Shown: positions 10,345 to 20,585 of the stretch, one piece after another | How positions within the stretch are numbered: position 1 is the first letter of the stretch | How the letters are laid out: each line of letters starts with the position of its first letter | Origin: Eukaryota sp. TZLM1-RC | Lineage: Eukaryota > Metamonada: BaSk clade | DNA: 64,000 nt | Assembly: GCA_040285825.1 (NCBI GenBank) | Contig: JAUPSS010000001.1 | Location: 434,001-498,000, forward strand | Reading direction: 5' to 3' | Made by a program: the position numbers and the translations under genes | The notes under the pieces: generated by a model | Seen by the model: only the letters and a program-made list of their open reading frames with translations | Told to the model about the DNA's origin: nothing | Database searches by the model: none

Positions 10345-13300
10345 ATGTCCTATCCTCAACTGCCGGGGTACTTCATTACCAGACAGTTAGGTGAGGGTTC
10401 GTGTGGACGTGTCTTCTTGGCAACTTCCACATTTACCTCTCGTGACTATTGTATAAAAGAAGTACAATTCCTTTCGGATGATCAAAGAGATCGATGGGAG
10501 ACAGAGTTCTTGCCGAAGTCGTTGGATTTGTCTTACTTATGCACTGTTAGAGACACCATCACCTTCAACAATCACTACTACATTGTCATGCATCTGTATT
10601 CCAATAGCTTGACACAGATGATTTATCATCAACCACAACGCACTCATTTGATCAAAGGGACTCCCTTACACTCTGATCAGGCGTGGAACATTTTTCGGAA
10701 ACTGGTTGAAGCTGTCCATTCACTTCACCAGGAACAGTTGTGTCATATGAACATTAAGCCTGAGAACATATTCCTCGATAATGAACTTAATGCTGTTCTT
10801 GGAGACTTTGGTCACTCTCGAGCATTCATGTCTGTAAATTTGTTTACATCTGCCGCTTCCCAAGCCTACCGTGCCCCTGAAATGTCCCGAAATCTGAGCC
10901 CCGAGTATGACAAGGAGGTTGATTACTTTGCATTGGGAGTTGTTTTTTACGAAATGCTAGTTGGAGAATTGCCCTGCAATCCAAACTCTTCGAATTGTAG
11001 TATCTCCTTGTCAGCACTGAATAAAGTAGCGGATGTGGAAGCAAGGAAAATCATCCAACAGTTAACGGTTCCTAATCCTCAACTTAGAGCAAGTTTTTTT
11101 CAACTATTACATCTTAACGTCCGTCAAAAGGAAAGCTTCAAAGAGGCCACACCAAGCATCATTCTTGCCTCTCCCTATTCACCAACAATACATAATAAGG
11201 TTCAGGTTCCAGAGTTCATTTCTGACTCGTCTGACGGCGAAGGATTTCTAGCTCCATCTGCAGTCTCCCTTCCAAGGTCATCACTGAGAACTGAACTTGA
11301 TGCAATGCTTAGTGACTCTTCTGATGACGAAATGCTTCCCACAACCCCACCGCCCACCAGACAACGTAAACGACAAAAAGGAAGAAATAATGGAGGAAAC
11401 AAGAAGACAAAGACTTTTGACGTCACTTTGTTCCTTCATCCTTTACAAAATCTTCCTAAACAAACCATTTCGGAGGCTGCTGAAAATCTTGTAGAAGATG
11501 AAGTCATGATGCTAGTTGAGGAAGTCGTTAGTCAGGAATTGTTTTCTATTAAATTTACGTCACAAAGTTCCTCTACTATTGGGAAGCTAAAGGAGTTGGC
11601 TCAAAGAATTTCAATCCAACTCCCTGGCACCTTCATCCAATGCCATGTCTTTCTCCGTAGAACTGATTTGGTCGTTCTTCTTCCCCAGCAGTCTTTTGAG
11701 GAGGTGAAAGCAGTACTTTTATCTCATACAACCGCCTGTCATGTGCTATTGAGATCTACTTACATAATGGAATCCAACAGACATAGTGTCTTTGAGATTA
11801 GTGTGTTGTCAAGAAGAACTAACTGTCATGAAGCAAATAATTTGACTACAAAGTGTCTACCTTTTGTTGTCACGTATTCGTTGAATAGCAAGTTCCACTA
11901 TGTTTTTCAAGTTGGAATTAGTCCTAGAGCAGATTCTAAGCAAGCGAGAAAAGTTTTGGATGAGCGGTTCAATCTTAAGAAGAGGAACTATATTTTGGTT
12001 GTTTTTAACGCTGAGTTACTTTTGTTCACAAGTTCTAGCAATTGTCCTCTCGCAGTTGGTAACACGTTTACTATTACGAATAGCCAACAGGAAACTAACC
12101 ATGTAGTTTCCCAACTTTCTAGGTACAATTCTCCCGTTTTGTCGGCTAGAAATCACAATTCTGACTCTTCTCGATCAAACAAAAAGCCAAGAACATCAAA
12201 TAAGTCACCATCGAAGCCAAAAAATTCTTCTGCCCCAAAGACTCTCAAACCCAATCCTCCGAAGAAGACACCATCCAATTCACCTACAATTAAGTTGTTT
12301 TGGAAACCTGAAGGGATTTGCAGTATTAAGTATTTAAGAGGACTTGCAAATACTCTTACTGCCAACTCAGCATCTTCAGTTGTTGTGCATAATATTGCTG
12401 CTGGCTTCTTTCGAGTTATTTTCAGAGAATGTCAGCCCACACTAGTGGATCGATTGAATGAAATGGCACAACGAGGACGTTACATCTCAGACCAGGTTTT
12501 TATCAAAGTGTTCCGGACACTTCCAGGATTTACTGTTATGTTTGCCCCAAAAGAGTTTGAAGAAGTGAGGAACCAACTTAAACCCCTTCTTGAAGGAAGT
12601 GAAATTATTAAAATTCGATCTATCGATCTGGGCAATCAATTCGGATATTTACATAATTTAATTGTTAATTCTGATGTAGATAGCGCTGCTGAGCTCTTAC
12701 ATAGAGTTTCTGGCACTTCCCTATCTTTTGTGGTTTCAAGGTATATTGATGGTAAACATATCTGCATTTATGAGCTTGGTGTCTTACCTTTTGTTAATTT
12801 AGTCGATGTGGCCACTGTTTTGGACAGCGAGTGTGATTTGGTTTCTATGAACAGTGTCTTGTATCCTTTTAACCGTCGCTTACTCTTGATTTCGGCTCGA
12901 CATAACTCTAATTCTAAGCCGCCCCTTCCTTCCAAAATAAAGTTTAATATTACTACTGAGGTGGGTTCCGCTAAGAATGAAGTTTTTTATATTCGAAATT
13001 ACAGTGCATCTTCACCAATCCCTCTTCTTTTGCCTGGAGAGGAGCCTCATATAAACTTGGCTCAACACTATGAATGTTTACTCAAACTTGATCCGAGTCA
13101 ACACTTCAAAACTTTGTTAACCAAGGTTTCATCATGCCAAAGTACTTTGGGTAGATTGAGCTACATTAGTCTTATTTATGCTTTAATTCAAGCCCATACC
13201 ATCGCCTCAGTGCGTGAGGGTTTCTATAAGCGCCTTTTGTCTGGGGAAGAAGAGAACATTAAGGTTGGGCTCAACCTCCACCAGCTTGAAAACACCTGCT

Positions 13301-15306
13301 ATTCATTTAACGATCTTTATGATCTCAACTATTCTTCTACTTTACCTTTATCTTGTAGAAGTGTGGATGTTTTACAAGACGATTCTCTGAATTGTGCATT
13401 AAATCTCGATCCAACTACTAACCGTGTTGGTGTCCTCAACATGGCTAATGAGGAACATCCTGGTGGTGGTTATCTCACGGGTGCCAGTGCTCAGGAAGAA
13501 TCACTTTTCAGAAGAACAACTCTAGGTGCTGCTTTGGATCCTGAACAGTATGGTGGACAGGTAGTTTCTGGTCAAAGGGTAGCATATCCATGGAAAACAG
13601 CTAAAATTGATGTTGTAGTTACCGAAAATGTGGAAATTTTCAAAACAACGGAAGCTACTGGATGTCAATTGCTTGAAAAACCACAAAGAGTTACCATTAT
13701 AAGTACTGCTGCTCCTCAGGAGCCAGAAATCTCAGAAGTTGAAAACTTTGGTGAAGACTATGCTCATTTTGATGATTTACAATTACTATACAAGAGATGG
13801 ACTTGTGTCTTTTTAGCTGCTATTAAACACGGAATTACTCATTTAGTGATTTGCCCTCTTGGTTGTGGAGCTTTCAGAAACCCTATTCCCGGTGCAATGA
13901 CTGTTTTATCATTTGTACTTTCCATTTTCCACAAGTTTTTTGATTCAATTACACTCAGTGCTTCTGAAGATCTTTATTCCAGCTGTGCATCATTATTAAG
14001 TGTTCAATCTATTAATGAATCTCGCCAGCTCAAACTCCCTTGTAGGTACCTTCTCAGTGAGTGTCCTTACATTAATGATTCCATTCACCGTGACCAGTTT
14101 GTTCATCCCACACATTGCCCTAATGGCAATTCGTGTTTAATGAAAAATTCACTTACACATGCTTCATTGCTTAAACATCCTGAAAAATGCAGAAAATTCA
14201 GTAATTGTGAATTACATGGCAAAGATTCAGTACATGACTCTTTGCATGATCACGCTGATCCTTGTCAAATGGGTGTTTATTGCACAGATTATTCTGATCA
14301 CCACCGTCGATCACTCTTCCATCCTCCTCTCTGTCCACAAGGAGTGGGTTGTTCAAACAGGACTAGTTGTCTCTATTCTCATGAAAGGGTTCAATGTCCC
14401 AACCCAAACTGTGTTGATTTAACTAGTGATCACCTGAACTCATTCAACCATTCACCCTTGGCTGACGATCCATTTGTTAACATCGAAAGTAGATGTATGG
14501 AGAGGTTTGTCTGTCGACACGGTAGGTCATGTAATAATAACGAACCTGAACATACTGAAAGGTTTATCCACATTGTTCGTCCAGAATGTCTTGGATGTGC
14601 ATCCTCCGATGAGGTTCATCTTTCAACGTACCATCACGTTGGCGTCCAAGACCTTCGTCCTTCGTGTCCTAATGGTGCAGCTTGTAAGAATTTGCTAAAC
14701 TTAAACCATGTGTATGAGTTTAGCCATCCGTCAAGCAAAGCTTTTGATATTGTTGGCAATTTGACTCCTCCTTCAAGGGGTTCAGAAGATCAAATTGATT
14801 TTTCACTCAATGTGGATCGTTTAGCTGGTTTTTGCATACCTCCAAACCAACAAACTCCACTGAATATCACCTCTATTGCTCACTTCATTCTTGGATTAAA
14901 ACCAGTTCATAGAATAAACGTGGAACCATTTCTTTCTTGCTTGGTCCATGGCAACTTCTATTCTCTAGAATATATGAAGACACAACTTTCTCAACCAGAA
15001 AGTGTTTTCTCCATTGCTCATGGCCACTTTAAACTCCATAGATACAGTAATCGTGCAGCAGTTGCTGATTATGTAGCTTTGGCAGCAAAGAATAAGTTTC
15101 TTGACATGAGAAACTTTGCATCGGATTATGGTGCTCAACAAGAAGCAAAGAGATTATTAATGATGAATGACACCGCTGACCTTGATGAACTGGCTGATTC
15201 TATTGCGGAAGCTGCCAATGAACTCAACAATTTGGCTACTAAGGAAAAATCCCGACAGGAGGATTGGAATTGGTTACCGCAAGGACAAAGAGCTCGGCAC
15301 CGATAA
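10345..15306 (+). CDS. Giant kinase-PARG-PBZ fusion protein, copy K, N-terminal part up to frameshift
   Basis: I chose the ATG at 10345 over the upstream 10252 because it leaves 15 residues before the glycine loop, as in paralogue K'. Domains (residues from this start): kinase 10-275 with GEGSCG (16-21), K38, HMN at 134-136 where HRD is expected, DFG 154-156 and AYRAPE. Next is an acidic/basic low-complexity linker with KRQKGR. Two copies of an unrecognised module follow (about 357-610 and 648-857, each ending in a hydrophobic '-LLLF/I' strand). The PARG domain spans about 993-1205 with GGG (1040-1042)-x7-QEE (1050-1052). About nine PBZ-like C-x5-C-x6/7-H-x3-F-x-H fingers lie at 1229-1467. 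The catalytic Asp of HRD is Asn, so this is probably a pseudokinase. The frame is lost at 15246-15250 and ends after about 19 aberrant residues. Confidence 0.88.
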   Translation: MSYPQLPGYFITRQLGEGSCGRVFLATSTFTSRDYCIKEVQFLSDDQRDRWETEFLPKSLDLSYLCTVRDTITFNNHYYIVMHLYSNSLTQMIYHQPQRTHLIKGTPLHSDQAWNIFRKLVEAVHSLHQEQLCHMNIKPENIFLDNELNAVLGDFGHSRAFMSVNLFTSAASQAYRAPEMSRNLSPEYDKEVDYFALGVVFYEMLVGELPCNPNSSNCSISLSALNKVADVEARKIIQQLTVPNPQLRASFFQLLHLNVRQKESFKEATPSIILASPYSPTIHNKVQVPEFISDSSDGEGFLAPSAVSLPRSSLRTELDAMLSDSSDDEMLPTTPPPTRQRKRQKGRNNGGNKKTKTFDVTLFLHPLQNLPKQTISEAAENLVEDEVMMLVEEVVSQELFSIKFTSQSSSTIGKLKELAQRISIQLPGTFIQCHVFLRRTDLVVLLPQQSFEEVKAVLLSHTTACHVLLRSTYIMESNRHSVFEISVLSRRTNCHEANNLTTKCLPFVVTYSLNSKFHYVFQVGISPRADSKQARKVLDERFNLKKRNYILVVFNAELLLFTSSSNCPLAVGNTFTITNSQQETNHVVSQLSRYNSPVLSARNHNSDSSRSNKKPRTSNKSPSKPKNSSAPKTLKPNPPKKTPSNSPTIKLFWKPEGICSIKYLRGLANTLTANSASSVVVHNIAAGFFRVIFRECQPTLVDRLNEMAQRGRYISDQVFIKVFRTLPGFTVMFAPKEFEEVRNQLKPLLEGSEIIKIRSIDLGNQFGYLHNLIVNSDVDSAAELLHRVSGTSLSFVVSRYIDGKHICIYELGVLPFVNLVDVATVLDSECDLVSMNSVLYPFNRRLLLISARHNSNSKPPLPSKIKFNITTEVGSAKNEVFYIRNYSASSPIPLLLPGEEPHINLAQHYECLLKLDPSQHFKTLLTKVSSCQSTLGRLSYISLIYALIQAHTIASVREGFYKRLLSGEEENIKVGLNLHQLENTCYSFNDLYDLNYSSTLPLSCRSVDVLQDDSLNCALNLDPTTNRVGVLNMANEEHPGGGYLTGASAQEESLFRRTTLGAALDPEQYGGQVVSGQRVAYPWKTAKIDVVVTENVEIFKTTEATGCQLLEKPQRVTIISTAAPQEPEISEVENFGEDYAHFDDLQLLYKRWTCVFLAAIKHGITHLVICPLGCGAFRNPIPGAMTVLSFVLSIFHKFFDSITLSASEDLYSSCASLLSVQSINESRQLKLPCRYLLSECPYINDSIHRDQFVHPTHCPNGNSCLMKNSLTHASLLKHPEKCRKFSNCELHGKDSVHDSLHDHADPCQMGVYCTDYSDHHRRSLFHPPLCPQGVGCSNRTSCLYSHERVQCPNPNCVDLTSDHLNSFNHSPLADDPFVNIESRCMERFVCRHGRSCNNNEPEHTERFIHIVRPECLGCASSDEVHLSTYHHVGVQDLRPSCPNGAACKNLLNLNHVYEFSHPSSKAFDIVGNLTPPSRGSEDQIDFSLNVDRLAGFCIPPNQQTPLNITSIAHFILGLKPVHRINVEPFLSCLVHGNFYSLEYMKTQLSQPESVFSIAHGHFKLHRYSNRAAVADYVALAAKNKFLDMRNFASDYGAQQEAKRLLMMNDTADLDELADSIAEAANELNNLATKEKSRQEDWNWLPQGQRARHR

Positions 15307-16948
15307 AACTGTATTTGCCAATCTTGGACCAAACACGTACAAGTCATATGGTCCCATTGCCATTTTCTTTAAGGAAGAGCTCACCAAGCACCCTGCCTCC
15401 TTTTTACACCTCACTGCCGCGACCTTCCATTACAGTCAGCCTGGATTGAAGTATCGAAGCCATGTCCCCGTTCCTGGAGAAGCCCACACCCCAGAACGTA
15501 TTGATTTTTACTACAAGTTGATACAAAATCTTGGTTGTTTAAAGGCTGCAGAAACGCTTGCTTGGGATTTGGCTAAGATGGTGGTTGAATATCGTCAACA
15601 GAAAAGAGGCGAATCAAGGCATGTAACTGATGTTACAGTTGAAGATTGTATCAATATGATGCTCAAATTGAACAGCCATAATTCTTTTGAATGTCACCTC
15701 CCTTCATCCATTCCCTTTTCACATGTTCGCCACATATTAATGCCTAAAGCCACGTTTGACTCGCTGCCACCAAATGTTCAACAGCAGCTATTTGAGATGG
15801 GAAATCTTGTCGATGATTTTTTGAAGGTTATTGACGGGGATGAAACATCAAAAGAATACAAAGATGTCATGAAAAAACTTTCAAGTACCACTGTTGATAA
15901 TGATAATGTTGCCTCTTTCCAAGGGTATAGCTTCGTTTTGAAAGCGTTGCCCTTTTTCACTATTCCCGAGTCCATTGGAGTTTCAGAACCTATTCATATC
16001 GCTTTCAGTGTAATGGCTTCATCAAACTTTCATGTGTTGCTTGTGATTGAAGGGTATTCAACTTTACGATTTGCCTTTCAACAAGGTACAATTTCCCTTT
16101 ATACGAACCAGAATGATCTTCTTTGTAGGCAAAGATTGTATTTCCCTTCAAGATTGGCTCAATTGTACCTGCGCTTTGGTCTTTCTGTTGAACGTGCAAC
16201 TGGTAAGATATTACTGCAACGAATTGGAAAGGAATGTAGCTTCAAGTTTGATCCTTTACAGTTTACGTTAGCTGAACCTATCACTTCCACTAATCCTTGT
16301 TATATTGGATTCAAATTAGACGGTGATGGTTATGCTTCGTTTAAGAATGTTTTGCTTAAAGCCTCTAGAACGATGATTTCTACGGTATCAGGTAGTGCTG
16401 CTGAACTTACGCTTAATCGTTTTAATTCTAATACTTTAGCATCTGATCCACCATTAGGAAATAAACGTGATTCAGATGACGATCCAGATTCTTCATTATC
16501 ATCATTGAGAATTAATCCTGACGAAAATGTTGATACTTCACGTGTGAATAACGTAGAAGCTCCACCTACTGAACGCAATCCACTTTGTCCTCATCCCTGG
16601 ACTTGTTCCTTCTACTATGATGACAAAAGGGCAAGAACTTCTCAAGGGGTACAGCATCAATCCAACTATCGCCACATATGTCGTTTCGGATATTCATGTA
16701 GAAACATAAATGATACAAACCACACAGACCATTTTATCCATATTCAACGTGAAAAATGTCCACAAGGGGAGAGTTGTAGAGAAATTGCCGATCCTGTTCA
16801 TCGCTTCAACTATGCTCATGGTACGCTCCATCTTATTCCATACAAGTGCAAGCATGGAAGTAACTGTCGTCGAAAGGAATCTCCGTCTTGCTTCAGAAAA
16901 TATGGTCACTGGGAAGTGGATAATGATCCTAGTGGTGTTGTTATGCCC
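13418..16948 (+). repeat. Near-identical 3.5-kb block shared with K' (inverted copy at about 38190-41723)
   Basis: From ACTAACCGTGTTGG (13418) to ATGCCCA (16948), K and K' match almost base for base. Immediately outside, both flanks diverge abruptly. Upstream, the kinase and modules are only distantly similar; downstream, K continues for 24 codons while K' stops after two. A 45-bp patch near 16455-16505 is an exception with many differences. The sharp edges suggest gene conversion or recombination between paralogues. Confidence 0.85.
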
Positions 16949-17020
16949 AACTTACAATCAAATGATCGTTCTCTTTCAGGATTTCTCCATAGAGTGGCTT
17001 CAGCTATAGGCTTTAACTGA
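15246..17020 (+). CDS. Giant kinase-PARG-PBZ fusion protein, copy K, C-terminal part in the shifted frame
   Basis: This continues K after a one-base insertion. Here the run after AAGG is five A, whereas K' has four, and K' reads straight through. The first part (starting PDRRIGIGYR, SYGPIAIFFKEEL) is an unrecognised conserved domain with a mixed alpha/beta look. It is followed by a region ending GFKLDGDGYASFKNV, which resembles the end of a beta-sandwich. Then come an acidic Ser/Asp linker (about 16455-16540) and four PBZ-like fingers, including CRFGYSC...HTDHFIH, CPQGESC...HRFNYAH and CKHGSNC. No independent start is evident, so it is not a separate gene. It is either a disabling mutation or a homopolymer sequencing error. 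Confidence 0.8.
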
Positions 17021-17829
17021 AATTCTTAACTCTTATATTGTTTCTTCACTGTTTTTTGTGAATTGTATAAATATGAATGTAAGTAATTTTTTTAACAACA
17101 TTCACACTTGAAATATACTATCAACATGCCTCAAAGAAATTATTCTCCGAAGTTTCAATCTGACTAGCCTCAATCTGAGTGATAGATATTACAATACAAA
17201 TTCTTGCACAATAACAATTGCCACTGTGACATTCTATTCTCAACTCAGATGTCGCTGTCGATTCTGGAGAAGCTTTCTAGGAGCCTTTCTAAAAGCCTTT
17301 TCATCTTTGAAAACACCATATCTGTTCTGTGCTCCAGTTGAACTTCCACCCAACAGCATGATTACTATATTCGAATAGCACTTTATGCCCGCTATGTGCT
17401 TCAAATCATAAAGTGCGGAAGAACAAAGAAGCATAAGCTAACACCAACGTTCCCTCTTGGGCAAGTATGATGCCATTTAAATTCACTGGTGAGTTTTGTA
17501 CCATATTGATTCATTGACTCTCGTTCATAAGCTTCTATTTAGCTGAGTTTATAATGTAGTGTGCTCAGACCCCAACAAATTGCCATCTTTACATTTGAAG
17601 AATTGCTTGAACTTTCTTTGATTGTAAACATGCGATAATGGATTTACAAAAAAAGCTAAATGTTTTTTTTGAATATATTCGTCAGCCATTTCAATTTCCG
17701 AACAAATTTTTAGAAGGTCAAGATCAAAAGTACAAAATCGAAATAAATTCTTCAACTCCTGATTCTGATTCAAGAACTACTGAAAAAATAATCAACATAT
17801 CTAGTTCTTTCGAACTAGACATGGAATAC
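17021..17829. other. Spacer with no gene recognised
   Basis: This AT-rich 3' flank of K contains no motif I can support. An open frame starting at 17638 is uninformative until about 17870, where it becomes a Ty3 integrase fragment. Confidence 0.5.
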
Positions 17830-18027
17830 TGTTCTGTGTCGGTACACCACTCCGCCACCATTGGATCTATTAATTCAATTCAACATGTCTTTGAATATAT
17901 TCATTGTGATACAATAAGCCCACTTGCTACGAATGTTTATGGTAATAAGAACCAACTTCACTTCGTTGACGCATTCTCTAAATTCTGTATTCTTGTTCCT
18001 GTTTTCACTATAACTGTTTTATCGTAA
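17830..18027 (+). pseudogene. Ty3 integrase core fragment
   Basis: The frame reads FEYIHCDTISPL then NQLHFVDAFSKFCILVPV. This matches the first part of the integrase core, including the first catalytic Asp region, as seen in element B (FEYLHSDRFVPL...HFVDAFTKFSML). It stops at a TAA at 18025. No zinc-binding domain precedes it and no second Asp follows, because LINE sequence begins within about 100 bp. Confidence 0.7.
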
Positions 18028-18119
18028 TTAACTCTGTCTTGGCTCATGTCTGATTTGTCTTTTTAGCTCCATATTCAATTTGATTCTGACAATAAATTTA
18101 AATTTAACATTTAACGTTT

Positions 18120-19378
18120 TCGGTCCTAAATGTGTGTTTTGGATCAAAAATTAATCATCTTCTTCGTTCTTTATCTCCCACAATTTCTCATGATTTTGCA
18201 CGTCAATTTAATACTTTGAGAACAAATTTCTTAGGAAATTTAGTAGAAGTTTGTCCACCTAAAATTCCTTATCATGCATTTTTTAGTCCTAAATTTGGTG
18301 GAGTTGGTTTTTCAAAAGCAGAATATTTATGAAAAAGTGCTTTTATTGGTGGTATGAAAAATTTTCTTTTTGAGTGGAAACTTCGTTTTGATCATATTCC
18401 TTTGAATGAATCACATTCTTTATTAATTTTTCTTGAAAACATGGTGCAGGAACTACCTGTTGATGTTTGGAATAGGAGTTTTCCTTCAAGTTTGCCTGCT
18501 GTGCCTCCGAGATCTTTCACCAATCTTCATCTTGCTGTTGTTAAATTACAGAAGTCTGTTCTTATTGGTTTTGAAGACCTGGATTTTTCTAAACGACTTA
18601 GTGTGACTAAGATTAATAATCCCGTCTTTGCTGCCTGTTTATCAGACATTCAGAACTGTACTAGTTTAATATCTCAGCAACCAAGGCCATTTGGTCTTCA
18701 CTTAACAAATGAAGCTTGGAAACAAAACATGCGGTTGAGATTAGGGATGTGTCCAAGTGGTCTTTTGGACAATTCTTATTGTATTTGTAACAAAAAACCT
18801 ACTGCCAATTTTCGTCATATTGTGAGCTGTAAGAAATTTCTCCAATATAGGTCAGTTCTTCATAATGCCGTTCGTGATGTGACATATGAGATGTTCAAGT
18901 GTTACAATTTTAGTTGCAAAGTAAAACCTTTGTTGAAGTATTATAGTGATGATAATCTTTTTAATTCACGTCGAGGTGATTTAATTGCTCCTTTTGTGGG
19001 TTCCTCTCAAGTTGTTGTTTATTTCACTACAGTTGATCCCTTTGCTTTTGTTTATCGCGATGATGTTTAACTTAGTACTAATGGTCATTTAAACAAGGCT
19101 GAAGATCGTAAGAGAGATAAATATACTGAGATATTAAATGATTTAAATAAGAACCTTTATTCGAAGTTTTCGTTTGTTCCTTTTGCCTTTTCGATTTTTG
19201 GCAACATTGGACAATCCGCCTTGAATTTCATCAATGATTTAAGTAATTTATGTCGTTCAAGTGGTAAGAATTTTGCAGAGAATTTATGGAAAAATCGTAT
19301 CATTTTCGCTTTGTACAGTAGCTTTGTACAGTGTTCCCAAGTACTTGAGTTTAACGATGTCCAAACTTTGTAAGGATT
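18120..19378 (+). pseudogene. LINE-type ORF2 C-terminal region (copy b)
   Basis: The segment covers the RT thumb side through the C-terminus of a non-LTR retrotransposon protein. It carries a CCHC-like cluster CICNKKPTANFRHIVSC (about 18781-18831), VLHNAVRDVTYEMF, the acidic-box region SRRGDLIAPF...VVVYFTTVD, then FVPFAFSIFGNIG and terminal helices. The CCHC plus R-x-D...D arrangement is typical of LINE proteins with a restriction-like endonuclease near the end. That family assignment is inferred. It is broken by TGA at 18330-18332 and TAA at 19068-19070 but otherwise readable. Confidence 0.75.
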
Positions 19379-19574
19379 CATCAAGAGTTGGCGTGGAGAA
19401 TTTAGTTTCTTATGTGTTTTAGTTTGTTTTGTTTTTATTTGATTCTTCGTACAAAATAAATAAATATATGATAAAAATACATTTAAATTCTTTAATTTTT
19501 TTTCATTCCTGTGTCAATTTCTGACTGTTGATCACACCATCTTTATACATCATTTTAACCAATCAAATTACTTG

Positions 19575-19828
19575 TGGAAAGACATCCTAAATCAGTTGAA
19601 CAGACTCTTAGTAATGTGCTTCAGCGTTGTGCTGCTTGTGAATCCCTGTGATTTTTCTTTGCCTGTGATTTTTCATATGTAGCTGCTAATAAAGGCGAAC
19701 ATGTCATTGATACTATCGATTTTATAAATCAAAACAAGGCCAGCATGATTTGGTGCGATAAAACAAGCATTGTCCAACTTGTTGACTCCAGCAAGAATAC
19801 CACTTTGGGTTTGTGGTTTGGAAAATAA
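19575..19828 (+). pseudogene. Ty3 integrase C-lobe and chromo-like tail fragment
   Basis: The reading LVERHPKSVEQTLSNVLQ resembles the LVERRHRDILQNLRKLL helix of element A integrase. After a stop and frame change comes AANKGEHVIDTIDFINQ...MIWCDKTSIVQLVDS, parallel to the element A tail. Most of the domain between these is deleted. The piece is about 250 bp and sits between two LINE fragments. Confidence 0.55.
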
Positions 19829-19989
19829 ACTATTTTATTAAAAACAGAATACCACTGCATACAAAAGACATTTGTTATTACATGAAGATCCACCTAGGAA
19901 GAAAAACCTGTTTTCCAGAAAAAAAATGAAACAGAGGTAGTGTTGGCGGTAGCTAAGTGAGTTTTTTGTTTTTGTAGCCGATGACGTGT

Positions 19990-20530
19990 CATCAGCGTAT
20001 TTAGAATTGTTTTGTTATCGAATTCTCCAGTTTCTACAATAGTTGGTGGTATTGAAATTCAAGCCAAATTGTATTCAATTGATGCTATTCGTCATTTGGG
20101 TTCGTTTTTAGGAAATAATGATGAAGTCACCAAGAAATTGGTCATTTTCGGATCAAATTGACCGAATGATGACTTTAGATGTACAGAAACATATCAAATT
20201 TACCAAAACAAGACTGTGTATTGGTTCCAACTTCAATCATATATTTCGATCTACAAATCCTCTTATTAATAAATCTTTGGTCCAGAAGTTTAATGAATTA
20301 CGTGCAAAGATTTTAGTCACAATTACTGGGATGTAAACTGTTTCAAATTCCTGATCTTGTATATATTAGTACATATTATGGCGGATTAGGTTGGACGAAG
20401 GCTTCTACTTACTTCGTGTGCTTTTGTTGGTGGATGCAGAAATGTAATGTTTGAGTTTTCTGAAAGATTTGCAGATTGGGAAGATTTATTAATGACAACA
20501 CAAAGTTCCACTGTGTTTGCATTTAATTAA
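19990..20530 (+). pseudogene. LINE RT-thumb fragment (copy c)
   Basis: The reading IVGGIEIQAKLYSIDAIRHL then GSFLGNNDE is the LINE RT thumb (the 'YLG' region). Further frames give FNHIFRSTNPLIN and SERFADWEDLLMTTQSSTVF. The last phrase is identical to the start of copy g at 37.8 kb on the other strand. Frameshifts separate the blocks, and the copy ends at about 20530 with TAA. Confidence 0.65.
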
Positions 20531-20585
20531 GAAATTTGACAAAAATTTTTATTCAACAACAAATATGAAAACATAAAATACACAA

